64,000 nt of DNA from Vagococcus fessus. GTDB taxonomy: Bacteria > Bacillota > Bacilli > Lactobacillales > Vagococcaceae. Where the stretch lies: contig NZ_NGJY01000002.1 of assembly GCF_003987565.1 (NCBI RefSeq), positions 744,001 through 808,000 of the forward strand. The letters are read 5' to 3'. Of the stretch, positions 19,785-28,745 are shown piece by piece. A program made the translations under genes and the position numbers. The notes beneath the pieces are model-generated. The model had not been told where the DNA came from and did not search any database. It saw nothing but the letters and a program-made list of their open reading frames with translations. Each line of letters starts with the position of its first letter. Position 1 is the first letter of the stretch.

Positions 19785-20606
19785 TTAGATATTTTTAAGT
19801 GTTTGTTTAATTAACATTTTGAAATCAGCTTTTACACGTTCAGTTGTTTCCACAACTTCTGCATGATTTAAATTAGCTTGCATTCCAGCTGCTAAGTTGG
19901 TCACACATGTAATACCCAATACACGCATTCCCATGTGGCGAGCAACGATTACTTCAGGTACTGTGGACATACCTACTGCATCTGCCCCCATTACTCGAGC
20001 CATGCGAACTTCTGCTGGGGTTTCATATGTAGGTCCTGTGAATCCCATATAAACACCTTGTTGTAACGTGATTTTTAAATCAGCTGCTACTTTACGAGCT
20101 ACTTTACCATATTCAATATCATATGGTTCAGACATATCAGGGAAGCGTGGTCCCAAGTTTTCATCATTTTCACCAATTAACGGGTTAGTTCCTGTGAAGT
20201 TGATTTGGTCTGTGATCAACATTAAGTTACCCGGAGTAAATGATGTATTCACACCACCCGCAGCATTCGTTACTACCATTGAATGAGCACCTAGGGCATT
20301 CATTACACGTACAGGGAACGTTACAACATCCATTGTATTCCCTTCATAGAAATGGAATCGACCTTGCATTGCAAGTACAAATTTGTTTTCTAGTTTACCA
20401 TATACTAGTTGACCAGCATGACCTACGACTGTTGACACTGGAAAATTCGGAATTTCTTCGTAAGGAATTACAATAGCATCTGTAATTTCTTCAGCTAATT
20501 CACCTAAACCTGAACCTAAAATCAAACCAAAATCAATTTCTTTAACACCTTTACTTTTAATAAATTCAGCTGTTTCATTTAATTTAACGCTTAATGTTTT
20601 AGTCAT
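19785..20606 (-). CDS. Purine-nucleoside phosphorylase, trimeric (PNP-I) type
   Basis: A second purine-nucleoside phosphorylase, of the low-molecular-mass trimeric class that prefers inosine and guanosine. The 273 residues contain GLILGSGLGELAEEI, VVGHAGQLVYG, VTNAAGGVN and GADAVGMSTVPEVIVARHMG, the class signature (called pupG or punA in relatives). It is 12 bases after deoB and before deoD. Having both classes gives wider purine range: DeoD also takes adenosine. Confidence 0.95.
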   Translation of the reverse strand: MTKTLSVKLNETAEFIKSKGVKEIDFGLILGSGLGELAEEITDAIVIPYEEIPNFPVSTVVGHAGQLVYGKLENKFVLAMQGRFHFYEGNTMDVVTFPVRVMNALGAHSMVVTNAAGGVNTSFTPGNLMLITDQINFTGTNPLIGENDENLGPRFPDMSEPYDIEYGKVARKVAADLKITLQQGVYMGFTGPTYETPAEVRMARVMGADAVGMSTVPEVIVARHMGMRVLGITCVTNLAAGMQANLNHAEVVETTERVKADFKMLIKQTLKNI

Positions 20607-20618
20607 TGTGTTCTCCTT

Positions 20619-21785
20619 TTATTTTAAGTCTTTTAAGAAACTAGTTCCATTTTCTGTTGCAGGAACATCAAAGTTCTCAGCAATAGTAGCTGCAATATCT
20701 GAATAGAATCCTTGTGGTAAAGAACCTTGTCCAGTCATTTTTTTGCTATAAGCTAATAACGGAACATACTCTCTTGTATGATCTGTTCCTGGGAATGTTG
20801 GATCATTACCATGGTCAGCTGTAATTAATAATAGATCGTCATCTTCCATTGCTGCATAAATTTCTTGTAAACGACCATCAAAATCTTCTAGAGCTTTTCC
20901 GTACCCGATAACATCACGACGATGACCAAATAGAGCATCAAAATCTACTAAATTAGTAAAACTTAAACCAGTGAAGTCTTTCTTCATGACTTCTAATAAC
21001 TGATCTACACCATCCATATTTGATTTAGTACGAACAAATTCAGTAATACCTTGAGCATTAAAGATATCGTTAATTTTACCTACTGCAATAACATCTTTTC
21101 CGCCTTCTTTTAATGAATCTAATACAGTATGGCCAAATGGATCTAATGCATAATCATGGCGATTAGCAGTACGTTTAAAGTTACCAGGTTCTCCCAAATA
21201 TGGACGCGCAATAATACGACCAATCATATATGGATCATCTTTAGTAATTTCACGAACGTACTCACAAATTTTATATAACTCTTCTAGAGGAATGACTTCT
21301 TCGTGAGCTGCAATCTGTAATACCGGATCTGCAGATGTGTAGACAATCAAGTCACCCGTTTTCATTTGGTGTTCACCAAAATCGTCGATAACGGCTGTTC
21401 CACTATATGGTTTATTACATACAATTCCTCTACCAGAAAATTCTGAAATTTTATCTAATAATTCTTGAGGGAAACCGTCAGGGAATACTCTAAACGGTGT
21501 TTCGATGTTCAAGCCCATAATCTCCCAATGACCCGTCATAGTATCTTTACCTACAGAAATTTCTTCTAATTTAGTAGCATATCCTTTGTGGTCTGCAACT
21601 GCTTTAACACCTTTTAGTGGTTCAATTGTCCCTAAGCCTAATTGTTCCATTTCTGGAATGTTTAATCCAGCTTCTTCTGCAATATGACCTAGTGTGTGAC
21701 TACCTAAATCTCCAAATTTTTCTGCATCTGGTGCTTCTCCAATACCTACTGAATCTAATACGATTAAATGTACTCTTTTAAACAT
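20619..21785 (-). CDS. deoB: Phosphopentomutase
   Basis: DeoB converts (deoxy)ribose 1-phosphate to the 5-phosphate, linking nucleoside breakdown to the pentose phosphate pathway. The 388 residues belong to the alkaline phosphatase superfamily. Metal ligands are in [23 protein letters not shown] and [19 protein letters not shown]. Length is normal. It sits between the transporter genes and the two phosphorylases. Confidence 0.97.
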   Translation of the reverse strand: MFKRVHLIVLDSVGIGEAPDAEKFGDLGSHTLGHIAEEAGLNIPEMEQLGLGTIEPLKGVKAVADHKGYATKLEEISVGKDTMTGHWEIMGLNIETPFRVFPDGFPQELLDKISEFSGRGIVCNKPYSGTAVIDDFGEHQMKTGDLIVYTSADPVLQIAAHEEVIPLEELYKICEYVREITKDDPYMIGRIIARPYLGEPGNFKRTANRHDYALDPFGHTVLDSLKEGGKDVIAVGKINDIFNAQGITEFVRTKSNMDGVDQLLEVMKKDFTGLSFTNLVDFDALFGHRRDVIGYGKALEDFDGRLQEIYAAMEDDDLLLITADHGNDPTFPGTDHTREYVPLLAYSKKMTGQGSLPQGFYSDIAATIAENFDVPATENGTSFLKDLK

Positions 21786-21842
21786 CTTAATTCCTTCTTT
21801 CTTTTTCCAATTCGACTAAATTTATAGTCATTTCAAGCACAA

Positions 21843-21879
21843 ACGTGCCATAAGGTTAGTAAAACTTCCCTTGGCACGT
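21843..21879 (-). other. Intercistronic stem-loop between the nup permease gene and deoB
   Basis: ACGTGCCA (21843-21850) is the inverted complement of TGGCACGT (21872-21879), in the only sizeable gap (103 bases) inside the operon. No T run follows on the minus strand, so it looks like an mRNA processing or stability element rather than a full terminator. Confidence 0.45.
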
Positions 21880-21888
21880 CGGCTTGTC

Positions 21889-22842
21889 TTATTTTGATTT
21901 AATATACGTTTTACCGATTGCCTTAGGTGCTTTAGATGACCCAATAAACAATACTAATACAATTACTGTTAAAATGTAAGGGGCAACTTGCCAATAAACA
22001 GGGGCTAAGTTTTCTAAACCTGGAATTTGTGGCCCAATTACACCTAGACTTTGCGCTAATCCGAAGAACAGTGCTGCACCAAGTGCACCTAATGGGTTCC
22101 ATTTACCAAAAATCATTGCTGCCATAGCAATAAATCCTTGTCCCGTAATTGTTGCTCTTGAGAATTGTGATGAAACTGATTGTACTAAAACAGCACCACC
22201 AACACCACCAAGGAAACCTGAAATCAAGACACCCGCATATTTCATTTTATAAACACTAATACCTAATGTATCTGCAGCTTGAGGATTTTCACCTACAGCT
22301 CTTAAACGCAAACCGAATTTCGTTTTAAATAGAATAAAATATGATACAACAGCTACTAAAATAGCCAAGTATGCTGGAGCTGACGTATCTTTGAATAGAA
22401 TATCTCCAACAACAGGGATTTTTTCTAAAATAGGAAAACTAAATTTACCAAAACGCTCTTGGATAATATCAGTTTGTCCACGATCATTAAAAATCAAACG
22501 TGTTAGAAATACTGCTAAACCTGGTGCCATTAAATTAATTACCGTACCACTGACAATATGGTCTGCACGCCAATTAATTGTCGCCACCGCATGGAATAGT
22601 GAAAATAGAATTCCTGTTGCGCCACCTATTAACAATGAAATCCAAGGTGTTGCGGCTCCTAAAACATCTGCGGTAAATAAATTAAATACACAGGCACTAA
22701 ATGCACCCATTACCATGATACCTTCCAAACCAACGTTAACTACGCCGCCTCGCTCAGAAAATGTTCCCCCTAGAGCTGTAAAAATTAAAGGGGCTGAATA
22801 CACTAAGGTCGAAGAGACAACGATCACTAAAAATTGTAACAT
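21889..22842 (-). CDS. nupQ: Nucleoside ABC transporter permease (NupQ/YufQ type)
   Basis: One of two membrane subunits of a BmpA-dependent nucleoside importer. I start it at MLQFLVIVVSSTLVYSAPLI (317 residues); GAAAGGAGAG precedes this ATG. About nine hydrophobic segments are visible. TALGGTFSERGGVVNVGLEG is the typical motif of branched-chain/BMP-family permeases. It begins one base after the stop of the other permease gene, so translation is probably coupled. The substrate class is inferred from the surrounding salvage genes. Confidence 0.9.
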   Translation of the reverse strand: MLQFLVIVVSSTLVYSAPLIFTALGGTFSERGGVVNVGLEGIMVMGAFSACVFNLFTADVLGAATPWISLLIGGATGILFSLFHAVATINWRADHIVSGTVINLMAPGLAVFLTRLIFNDRGQTDIIQERFGKFSFPILEKIPVVGDILFKDTSAPAYLAILVAVVSYFILFKTKFGLRLRAVGENPQAADTLGISVYKMKYAGVLISGFLGGVGGAVLVQSVSSQFSRATITGQGFIAMAAMIFGKWNPLGALGAALFFGLAQSLGVIGPQIPGLENLAPVYWQVAPYILTVIVLVLFIGSSKAPKAIGKTYIKSK

Positions 22843-22843
22843 C

Positions 22844-23902
22844 TTACATCTCTCCTTTCTGTGCATTTTTATCAAATTTAGCTAATAAGTAACGAATTAC
22901 ATAACTTGCACCCACGAAGAAAATGATAGATGCAATTACGATTTCTACAACTTCTTTTGGAATACCTGCACCCGGCATGCTTAATCCACCGACTTTTAAA
23001 ATTCCGAATAAAATAGCTGAAATAAAGATTCCAATTGGATGACCATTACCTAGTAGAGAAACAGCCATACCATCAAATCCAATTTCTGGTACTGCCGCCA
23101 TAACATAAATATTTTGGAATGTTCCTAGTCCCTCAATAACACCGCCAAGACCTGCCAACATCCCTGCGATAACCATCGCCAATATAATATTTTTATTAGC
23201 GCTCATCCCTGCATACTCTGATGCAAATGGATTAATACCAACTGAACGAAGTTCAAATCCTGCCGTTGTTTTCTTCATCAATACCCAGATAACAATAATT
23301 GCAATAATCGCAATAAAAATTCCTGCATTTAAACGTGATCCGCCACTAATTTGTTGTAAAAATGGAACACGTAAGCTTGCATTTTGTGAAATCATTTCTG
23401 TTGCATCTTTATCCGTTGTTAAAACATTACGAACTAAGTGATTACTTATATATAAGATTGTGTAATTCAACATGATCGTTACAATAACTTCACTTGTTCC
23501 AAATTTTGCACGCAGAACCCCTGCAATACCTGCATAAAGGCCACCAGCAACCGCACCACCAACGATACACATTGTCAGTAAAATTGGTTTTGGTAAATCA
23601 GCAAAAACTTGGGCAATTGACACAGATGCCAACCATCCACATAGTGCTTGACCAGCAAGACCTATATTAAAGAAGCCCGCAGTATATGCTACTGAAAATC
23701 CTAATGCTGTTAAAACTAAAGGCGATGCTAAACGGAAAACTTCACCTATATTATAAGTACGACCAAAGGCACCTTTCAGCATTGCACCGTATCCATCTAT
23801 TGGATTATAGCCCGAAACTAGCATGACAATAGCCCCTAAAATAAGACCAAAAAGAACTGATATTACCGGAACTGCTAGACTCTGCATATTCTTTTTACTC
23901 AT
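22844..23902 (-). CDS. nupP: Nucleoside ABC transporter permease (NupP/YufP type)
   Basis: The partner permease. I prefer the start at MSKKNMQSLAVPVISVLFGL (352 residues), which is nine bases after GGGAG. Two upstream ATG codons are either too close to that site or lack one. It has about eight to ten membrane segments and ALGFSVAYTAGFFNIGLAGQ, the counterpart of the motif in NupQ. It overlaps the ATPase gene by eight bases. Confidence 0.9.
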   Translation of the reverse strand: MSKKNMQSLAVPVISVLFGLILGAIVMLVSGYNPIDGYGAMLKGAFGRTYNIGEVFRLASPLVLTALGFSVAYTAGFFNIGLAGQALCGWLASVSIAQVFADLPKPILLTMCIVGGAVAGGLYAGIAGVLRAKFGTSEVIVTIMLNYTILYISNHLVRNVLTTDKDATEMISQNASLRVPFLQQISGGSRLNAGIFIAIIAIIVIWVLMKKTTAGFELRSVGINPFASEYAGMSANKNIILAMVIAGMLAGLGGVIEGLGTFQNIYVMAAVPEIGFDGMAVSLLGNGHPIGIFISAILFGILKVGGLSMPGAGIPKEVVEIVIASIIFFVGASYVIRYLLAKFDKNAQKGEM

Positions 23903-25481
23903 GTCCATCTGCTCCCTTCTCAGTTGCATCTTGTGCTAAGTTAGCTCGCGCTTCTTCAATTGACATACCCGCCATTAACAACCCTAGCTCTTGCTCTGTT
24001 GTTTCTTTTGGATCTACAATCCCTGTAATTGTTCCTTCAAACATTACAACAATTCTATCAGAAACATTTAAAATTTCATCAAGCTCAAAACTTACACATA
24101 ATACACCCTTACCATTATCACGTTGCTCAATTAAACGTTTGTGAATATATTCAATCGCACCCACATCCAAACCACGTGTTGGCTGAGAAACAATAAGCAA
24201 ATCTGGATCTCTATCTATTTCTCTAGCAATAATTGCTTTTTGTTGATTACCACCTGACAAAGCTGATGCTGGGACTGTTTCACTTGGTGTTCTAACATCA
24301 AACTCATCAATCAATTCAATTGCATGACTATTTATGTATTTATAGTTTAGTAAACCGTTTTTGCTGTTAGGCTCTTTGTAGTAGGTTTGCAGTGCTATAT
24401 TCTCAGATAACGTCATCGGCAAGACTAATCCGAATTTGTGTCTATCTTCTGGAACATGACCTACACTATTTTCTGTAATTTGACGAGGTTTTAAGTTTGT
24501 CATATCTTTACCATTTATTTCAATGGTTCCACTTTCAACTTTACGCATTCCAGTGATAGCTTGAATCAACTCACTTTGACCATTTCCGTCAATTCCTGCA
24601 ATCCCAACAATTTCGCCTGCACGAACTTCTAAATTCATATTTTTAACAGCATCTAGACCTCGATTTTCCTTTACAACTAAATCAGAAACTTTAAGTACTG
24701 AATTTTGAGGATTTGATGGCCCTTTCGGTGTCTTAAATGACACCGAACGTCCTACCATCAAATCTGCAAGTTCTTGAGATGTAACATCCGCAACCGTAAC
24801 AGTATCAATACTCTTACCTCTACGAATAATTGTACATCTATCCGCAACTGATTTAATTTCATCAAGCTTATGCGTAATGATAATCAATGATTTTCCTTCT
24901 GCTACTAAACCATGCATGATACCTATTAACTCTTCAATTTCTTGAGGTGTTAATACCGCCGTTGGTTCATCAAAAATTAATAAATCAGCTCCACGATATA
25001 ACGTCTTCAGAATTTCAACACGCTGTTGCATCCCTACTGATATATCTGATACCAAAGCATCTAAATCAATGTTAAAACCATATCTATCCGAAACAGCTTG
25101 GATTTCGTCATAAGCTTTTTTCTTATCTATTGTGACACCTTTAACAGGCTCACTTCCTAAGATAATATTTTCAGCAACAGTAAAGTTATCAATAAGCATA
25201 AAGTGCTGATGCACCATTCCGATACCTAATTGACTCGCTACTGTCGGATCTGAAATCTCTTCTAGTTTTTCATTGATATAGATTTCTCCTGATGTTGGTT
25301 GTAATAAACCTGACAGAATATTCATCAATGTTGATTTACCCGCACCATTTTCACCTAAAAGTGCATGTATTTCGCCTTTTCTAACATTTAAATTAATATT
25401 ATCATTCGCTTTAAATGTTCCAAAAGCTTTAGTAATATTTTTCATTTCAATCACGTGTTGTGATTTTTCCACTTTTTTCAC
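23895..25481 (-). CDS. nupO: Nucleoside ABC transporter ATP-binding protein (NupO/YufO type)
   Basis: A double ABC ATPase of 528 residues energising the importer. The first domain has Walker A GENGAGKS, Walker B LLIFDEPTAVL and the H-loop ITHKLDE. The second has a GIDGNGQS-type degenerate Walker A and the signature LSGGNQQK, as is usual in the sugar/nucleoside (RbsA/YufO) group. It lies between the lipoprotein gene and the permeases. Confidence 0.94.
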   Translation of the reverse strand: MKKVEKSQHVIEMKNITKAFGTFKANDNINLNVRKGEIHALLGENGAGKSTLMNILSGLLQPTSGEIYINEKLEEISDPTVASQLGIGMVHQHFMLIDNFTVAENIILGSEPVKGVTIDKKKAYDEIQAVSDRYGFNIDLDALVSDISVGMQQRVEILKTLYRGADLLIFDEPTAVLTPQEIEELIGIMHGLVAEGKSLIIITHKLDEIKSVADRCTIIRRGKSIDTVTVADVTSQELADLMVGRSVSFKTPKGPSNPQNSVLKVSDLVVKENRGLDAVKNMNLEVRAGEIVGIAGIDGNGQSELIQAITGMRKVESGTIEINGKDMTNLKPRQITENSVGHVPEDRHKFGLVLPMTLSENIALQTYYKEPNSKNGLLNYKYINSHAIELIDEFDVRTPSETVPASALSGGNQQKAIIAREIDRDPDLLIVSQPTRGLDVGAIEYIHKRLIEQRDNGKGVLCVSFELDEILNVSDRIVVMFEGTITGIVDPKETTEQELGLLMAGMSIEEARANLAQDATEKGADGHE

Positions 25482-25515
25482 GTCCTTACTATTTCGGATG
25501 AATGATTTTTAATAC

Positions 25516-26577
25516 TTATTTTTTAGCTGGTTTTTCAGGAACTTCAATTTTACCTTCTTTGATTTCTTCTTTAGCTTTGTTTACTGCTTCTTTAATTTCA
25601 TCTGATAATTGACCTTCACTTAAATCAACACCATCTTCTTTAAGTCCATATACTAAATGTTCGCCCCCAGGGAATTTTCCATCGTTAGCTTGAGTAGCTA
25701 AATCTTGAACAACTTTTGAAACACCTTTTAATGTAGATGTTAACGTCACGTTTAATTCGCCTTCTTTACCTTCTGCTGTTTGGTCACGGTCAACACCAAT
25801 TACCCAAACTTTTTTATCTTTATCTGCTTTGATAATATCTTTTGCAGCTGTGAATACGCCATTACCTGTATCTCCTGATGCGTGGTAAATTATATCAATA
25901 CCTTTGCCGTACATTGCTTCTGCTGTTGCTTTACCTTTAGGAGCATCACCAAATGATCCAACGTATGAAGAACTTACATCGATATCTTTATTAACTGACT
26001 TAACACCTGCTTCAAAACCAGCATCGAAACGTCCAATTACGTCACCTTCTTGTCCTCCAACGAAACCAACTTTATTTGATTTGGTTGTCATGGCTGCTGC
26101 AATCCCTGCTAAGTAAGCCGCTTCATTATCTTTAAATACTACTGATGCTACATTATCTTTGCCATCAATTTGATCATCAATTAAGACAAAGTTTTTATCT
26201 GCATTTGCTGCCGCTGCTGCGTCAATTGCAGGTTTTAATTTATATCCAATTCCGAAAATAGTTTCAAAACCGTCGTTTAAAGCTGTATTAATGTTAGTAT
26301 CAAATTCTGAATCTGAGTTAGATTGATAATAGTTAAAACCACCATTACCCTTTTCTAATTTGTTTGCTTTACCCCATTCTTGTAAACCTTCCCAGGCTGA
26401 TTGGTTAAATGATTTATCATCAACCCCACCTAAGTCAGTAACTAATGCGACTGTATGTTGACCGTCAGAACCTTTACTTTCTTTTTTGTCACCTTTATCA
26501 TTACTACCGCATGCTACCAATGTTGTACATAATCCTAAAGCTAATAAACCCATTCCAAATTTTTTAGATACTTTCAT
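25516..26577 (-). CDS. nupN: BmpA-family nucleoside-binding lipoprotein
   Basis: The substrate-binding protein of the importer, 353 residues, anchored as a lipoprotein. The signal peptide ends in LVAC with the lipidated Cys at residue 23. The mature part has the BMP motifs ALVTDLGGVDDKSFNQSAWE, FGIGYKLKPAIDAAA, VGFVGGQEGDVIGRF and YHASGDTGNG. The family binds purine nucleosides in Bacillus, Streptococcus and spirochaetes. It is the second gene after cdd. Confidence 0.93.
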   Translation of the reverse strand: MKVSKKFGMGLLALGLCTTLVACGSNDKGDKKESKGSDGQHTVALVTDLGGVDDKSFNQSAWEGLQEWGKANKLEKGNGGFNYYQSNSDSEFDTNINTALNDGFETIFGIGYKLKPAIDAAAAANADKNFVLIDDQIDGKDNVASVVFKDNEAAYLAGIAAAMTTKSNKVGFVGGQEGDVIGRFDAGFEAGVKSVNKDIDVSSSYVGSFGDAPKGKATAEAMYGKGIDIIYHASGDTGNGVFTAAKDIIKADKDKKVWVIGVDRDQTAEGKEGELNVTLTSTLKGVSKVVQDLATQANDGKFPGGEHLVYGLKEDGVDLSEGQLSDEIKEAVNKAKEEIKEGKIEVPEKPAKK

Positions 26578-26639
26578 TTTTAAAGCCCCCTAATATATTT
26601 TTTTATTTAACAGTCTGGTGACTGAATAAATCATGGTTA

Positions 26640-27035
26640 TTATAATTGATCTTCTGTAAACGAATATGGAAGCAATTCTCCTAATGTCATATCAAGAGTA
26701 CTTCCGTCTTTTGCTACTAAGGTTACCGGCATTGCTGGTTTACAAAACTCTATCATCACCTGACGACAAGCGCCACATGGCGAGATTGGTTGATCTGTAT
26801 CCCCTACAATAACAATATGTTTAAAATTCTTGTAGCCTTCAGAAACCGCTTTAAATATTGCTGTTCTTTCAGCACAATTGGTTAAGCCAAACGAAGCGTT
26901 TTCAATATTTACACCTGTAAATACTTGATCGTCTTCAGTAACTAAACATGCTCCTACCGGGAAATTAGAATACGGTACATGGGCATTTTTGCATGCATCT
27001 TGTGCCATCTCAATCCATTTTTCTTTGTTACTCAT
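26640..27035 (-). CDS. cdd: Cytidine deaminase
   Basis: Cdd deaminates cytidine and deoxycytidine to uridine forms. The 131 residues are the short tetrameric class. Zinc ligands are in NCAERTAI (Cys, with the catalytic Glu) and PCGACRQVM. VPYSNFPVGACL forms the substrate-binding N-terminus. It is the first gene of the operon, with its own promoter and a cre-like site. Confidence 0.97.
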   Translation of the reverse strand: MSNKEKWIEMAQDACKNAHVPYSNFPVGACLVTEDDQVFTGVNIENASFGLTNCAERTAIFKAVSEGYKNFKHIVIVGDTDQPISPCGACRQVMIEFCKPAMPVTLVAKDGSTLDMTLGELLPYSFTEDQL

Positions 27036-27111
27036 AACTTTTCACCTAACTTTCAATATAAATAATACCTAAAGTGACAAAAATAAATAAATTAACCACT
27101 ATAATAGTTAT

Positions 27112-27144
27112 TTTACTTGTTTTTGTCATAAAAAAACAAGTAAA
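27112..27144 (-). other. Perfect 13-bp inverted repeat in the cdd leader
   Basis: TTTACTTGTTTTT (27112-27124) and AAAAACAAGTAAA (27132-27144) around a seven-base loop. It lies just downstream of the predicted start of transcription, so it could be a leader hairpin or an operator. No named regulator is assigned. Confidence 0.55.
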
Positions 27145-27160
27145 TACACTACAATAACAA

Positions 27161-27198
27161 TTTATATGCTATTATCATTCGTTTATCAAGCGCTTTCA
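27161..27198 (-). promoter_or_regulatory. Promoter of the cdd operon overlapped by a cre-like site
   Basis: On the minus strand TTGATA (27184-27189), 17 bases, TATAAA (27161-27166). The sequence CAAGCGCTTTCA (27187-27198; TGAAAGCGCTTG on the minus strand) overlaps the -35 and fits half or more of a CcpA cre site. The same 12-mer occurs before the pyrimidine phosphorylase gene. Catabolite repression is inferred. Confidence 0.6.
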
Positions 27199-27306
27199 GA
27201 GAGATTTAGATTTTACCTAGTAAAGAATCAGTAAATTTGTCATCACTTTTAATTCTCTACTAGGTTCATTTTTATCTATTAAAATCTATTTAACAAGTTT
27301 TAATCA

Positions 27307-28608
27307 CTACTCTGTAATAATACCTCTAATCAATGCTGGTTCTTCTACTTTGTCACCGATTGTAATATTATCATATAACATCTCTCTCACGGCTGCAACA
27401 TCTTCCGTATTAGAGTAGATAGTTACTAAGGTTTCGCCTTCTTTAACATCCATACCAACTTTTTTGTGTAGTTTAACTCCCACGCTGTAGTCAATAGAAT
27501 CTTCTTTTGTTTTTCTTCCAGCACCTAAGATCATCGCTGCAATACCAACATTTTCTGCATGAATCTCACGAACACAACCCGATTCTTTAGCTGGTACTTC
27601 ATAAACAAATTTTGCTTGAGCCATTTTTTCTGGAGCATCTACTATTTCAGGATTCCCACCTTGATTAGCAATCATCTCTTTGAATTTCTCCTTAGCTTTA
27701 CCAGATTCCAAAGCTTCTACTAACATAGCACGTGCTTCTTCTAATGTATCTGCTTTACCTGCAAGAACAACCATTTGGCTTCCTAGAACATAAACCATTT
27801 CTGTTAAATCTTCAGGTCCATTACCATTTAAAGTAGCAATTGCTTCTTCAATCTCAATAGTATTACCAATCGCTTCTCCTAGTGGTTGAGACATATCAGA
27901 AATAACTGCCATTGTGTTACGACCAGCCAATTTACCAATACGAACCATTGTTTTAGCTAAGCGAGTAGCATCTTCAATATTTTTCATGAATGCGCCGTCA
28001 CCAGTTGTTACGTCTAGTACTATTGCATCAGCACCTGAAGCAATTTTTTTACTCATAATTGAGCTTGCAATTAATGGGATTGAATCTACTGTTGCCGTTA
28101 CATCTCTTAATGCATATAGTTTTTTATCTGCCGGAGCTAAGTTACCTGATTGACCAGTAACTGCTACTTGTGTTTCATTGACTAGTTTAATAAATTTATC
28201 ATTCTCTAACTCAACTTGGAAACCTGGGATAGCTTCTAACTTATCAATAGTTCCACCCGTATGACCCAGACCGCGGCCAGACATTTTAGCTACTGGAACA
28301 CCCACTGCTGCAACCAACGGTGCTAAAACGATAGTTGTTGTGTCACCAACGCCACCTGTTGAATGTTTATCTACTTTCACACCTTCAATTGAGGATAAGT
28401 CAATTACATCACCTGAATTAGCCATTGCTAATGTTAGGTTAGTGATTTCTTCGTCAGTCATATCTTTATAAAATACCGTCATCAAAAATGTACTTGCTTG
28501 ATAATCAGGAATACTACCGTCAGTATACCCGTCAACAAAAAAGTTGATTTCTTCTTTTGTAAGTTCTCCACCATCACGTTTTTTTTCAATTAAGTCAATC
28601 ATTCTCAT
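27307..28608 (-). CDS. pdp: Pyrimidine-nucleoside phosphorylase
   Basis: Phosphorolyses uridine, deoxyuridine and thymidine. The 433 residues show [20 protein letters not shown], the glycosyltransferase family 3 signature, and [12 protein letters not shown]. The C-terminal PYNP domain follows. The length equals the Bacillus Pdp. It sits upstream of cdd with a 271-base gap and its own promoter region, downstream of the LacI-family gene. Confidence 0.96.
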   Translation of the reverse strand: MRMIDLIEKKRDGGELTKEEINFFVDGYTDGSIPDYQASTFLMTVFYKDMTDEEITNLTLAMANSGDVIDLSSIEGVKVDKHSTGGVGDTTTIVLAPLVAAVGVPVAKMSGRGLGHTGGTIDKLEAIPGFQVELENDKFIKLVNETQVAVTGQSGNLAPADKKLYALRDVTATVDSIPLIASSIMSKKIASGADAIVLDVTTGDGAFMKNIEDATRLAKTMVRIGKLAGRNTMAVISDMSQPLGEAIGNTIEIEEAIATLNGNGPEDLTEMVYVLGSQMVVLAGKADTLEEARAMLVEALESGKAKEKFKEMIANQGGNPEIVDAPEKMAQAKFVYEVPAKESGCVREIHAENVGIAAMILGAGRKTKEDSIDYSVGVKLHKKVGMDVKEGETLVTIYSNTEDVAAVREMLYDNITIGDKVEEPALIRGIITE

Positions 28609-28671
28609 TTTTATTTCCCCCTGATACTAGTATATTAGTGTAGCTTCCTTTTATGTAAAATCGCAAAAACT

Positions 28672-28687
28672 AGTAAAACGTTTTACT
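28672..28687. promoter_or_regulatory. 16-bp perfect palindrome, candidate LacI-family operator
   Basis: AGTAAAACGTTTTACT is a perfect palindrome with the central CG typical of LacI/GalR operators. It lies before pdp, over a plausible -10 region (TAAAAC, with TTGTAT 18 bases upstream on the minus strand). The LacI-family gene is the next one upstream and is the obvious candidate to bind it. Confidence 0.6.
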
Positions 28688-28706
28688 TTATTAAAACCGA
28701 TACATA

Positions 28707-28718
28707 CAAGCGCTTTCA
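28707..28718 (-). promoter_or_regulatory. cre-like site before pdp
   Basis: CAAGCGCTTTCA, identical over 12 bases to the site on the cdd promoter. It may bind CcpA or the adjacent LacI-family protein; the shared sequence suggests common control of the two transcription units. Confidence 0.5.
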
Positions 28719-28745
28719 ATAATCATATTAGCATCTTACTATTTT

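Noticed and set aside
19043-20606. Two purine nucleoside phosphorylase genes as a recent duplication
   Set aside because: They belong to different structural classes (hexameric and trimeric) and often occur together in Firmicutes.
22391-22885. 164-codon open frame opposite the nup permease gene
   Set aside because: Antisense shadow of a well-supported permease; composition (Pro/Thr/Ile) and lack of a binding site argue against a gene.
24499-24620. Degenerate second Walker A in the nucleoside ABC ATPase
   Set aside because: A GIDGNGQS-type P-loop is the norm for domain 2 of the RbsA/YufO group, unlike the case in the ABC-F protein.
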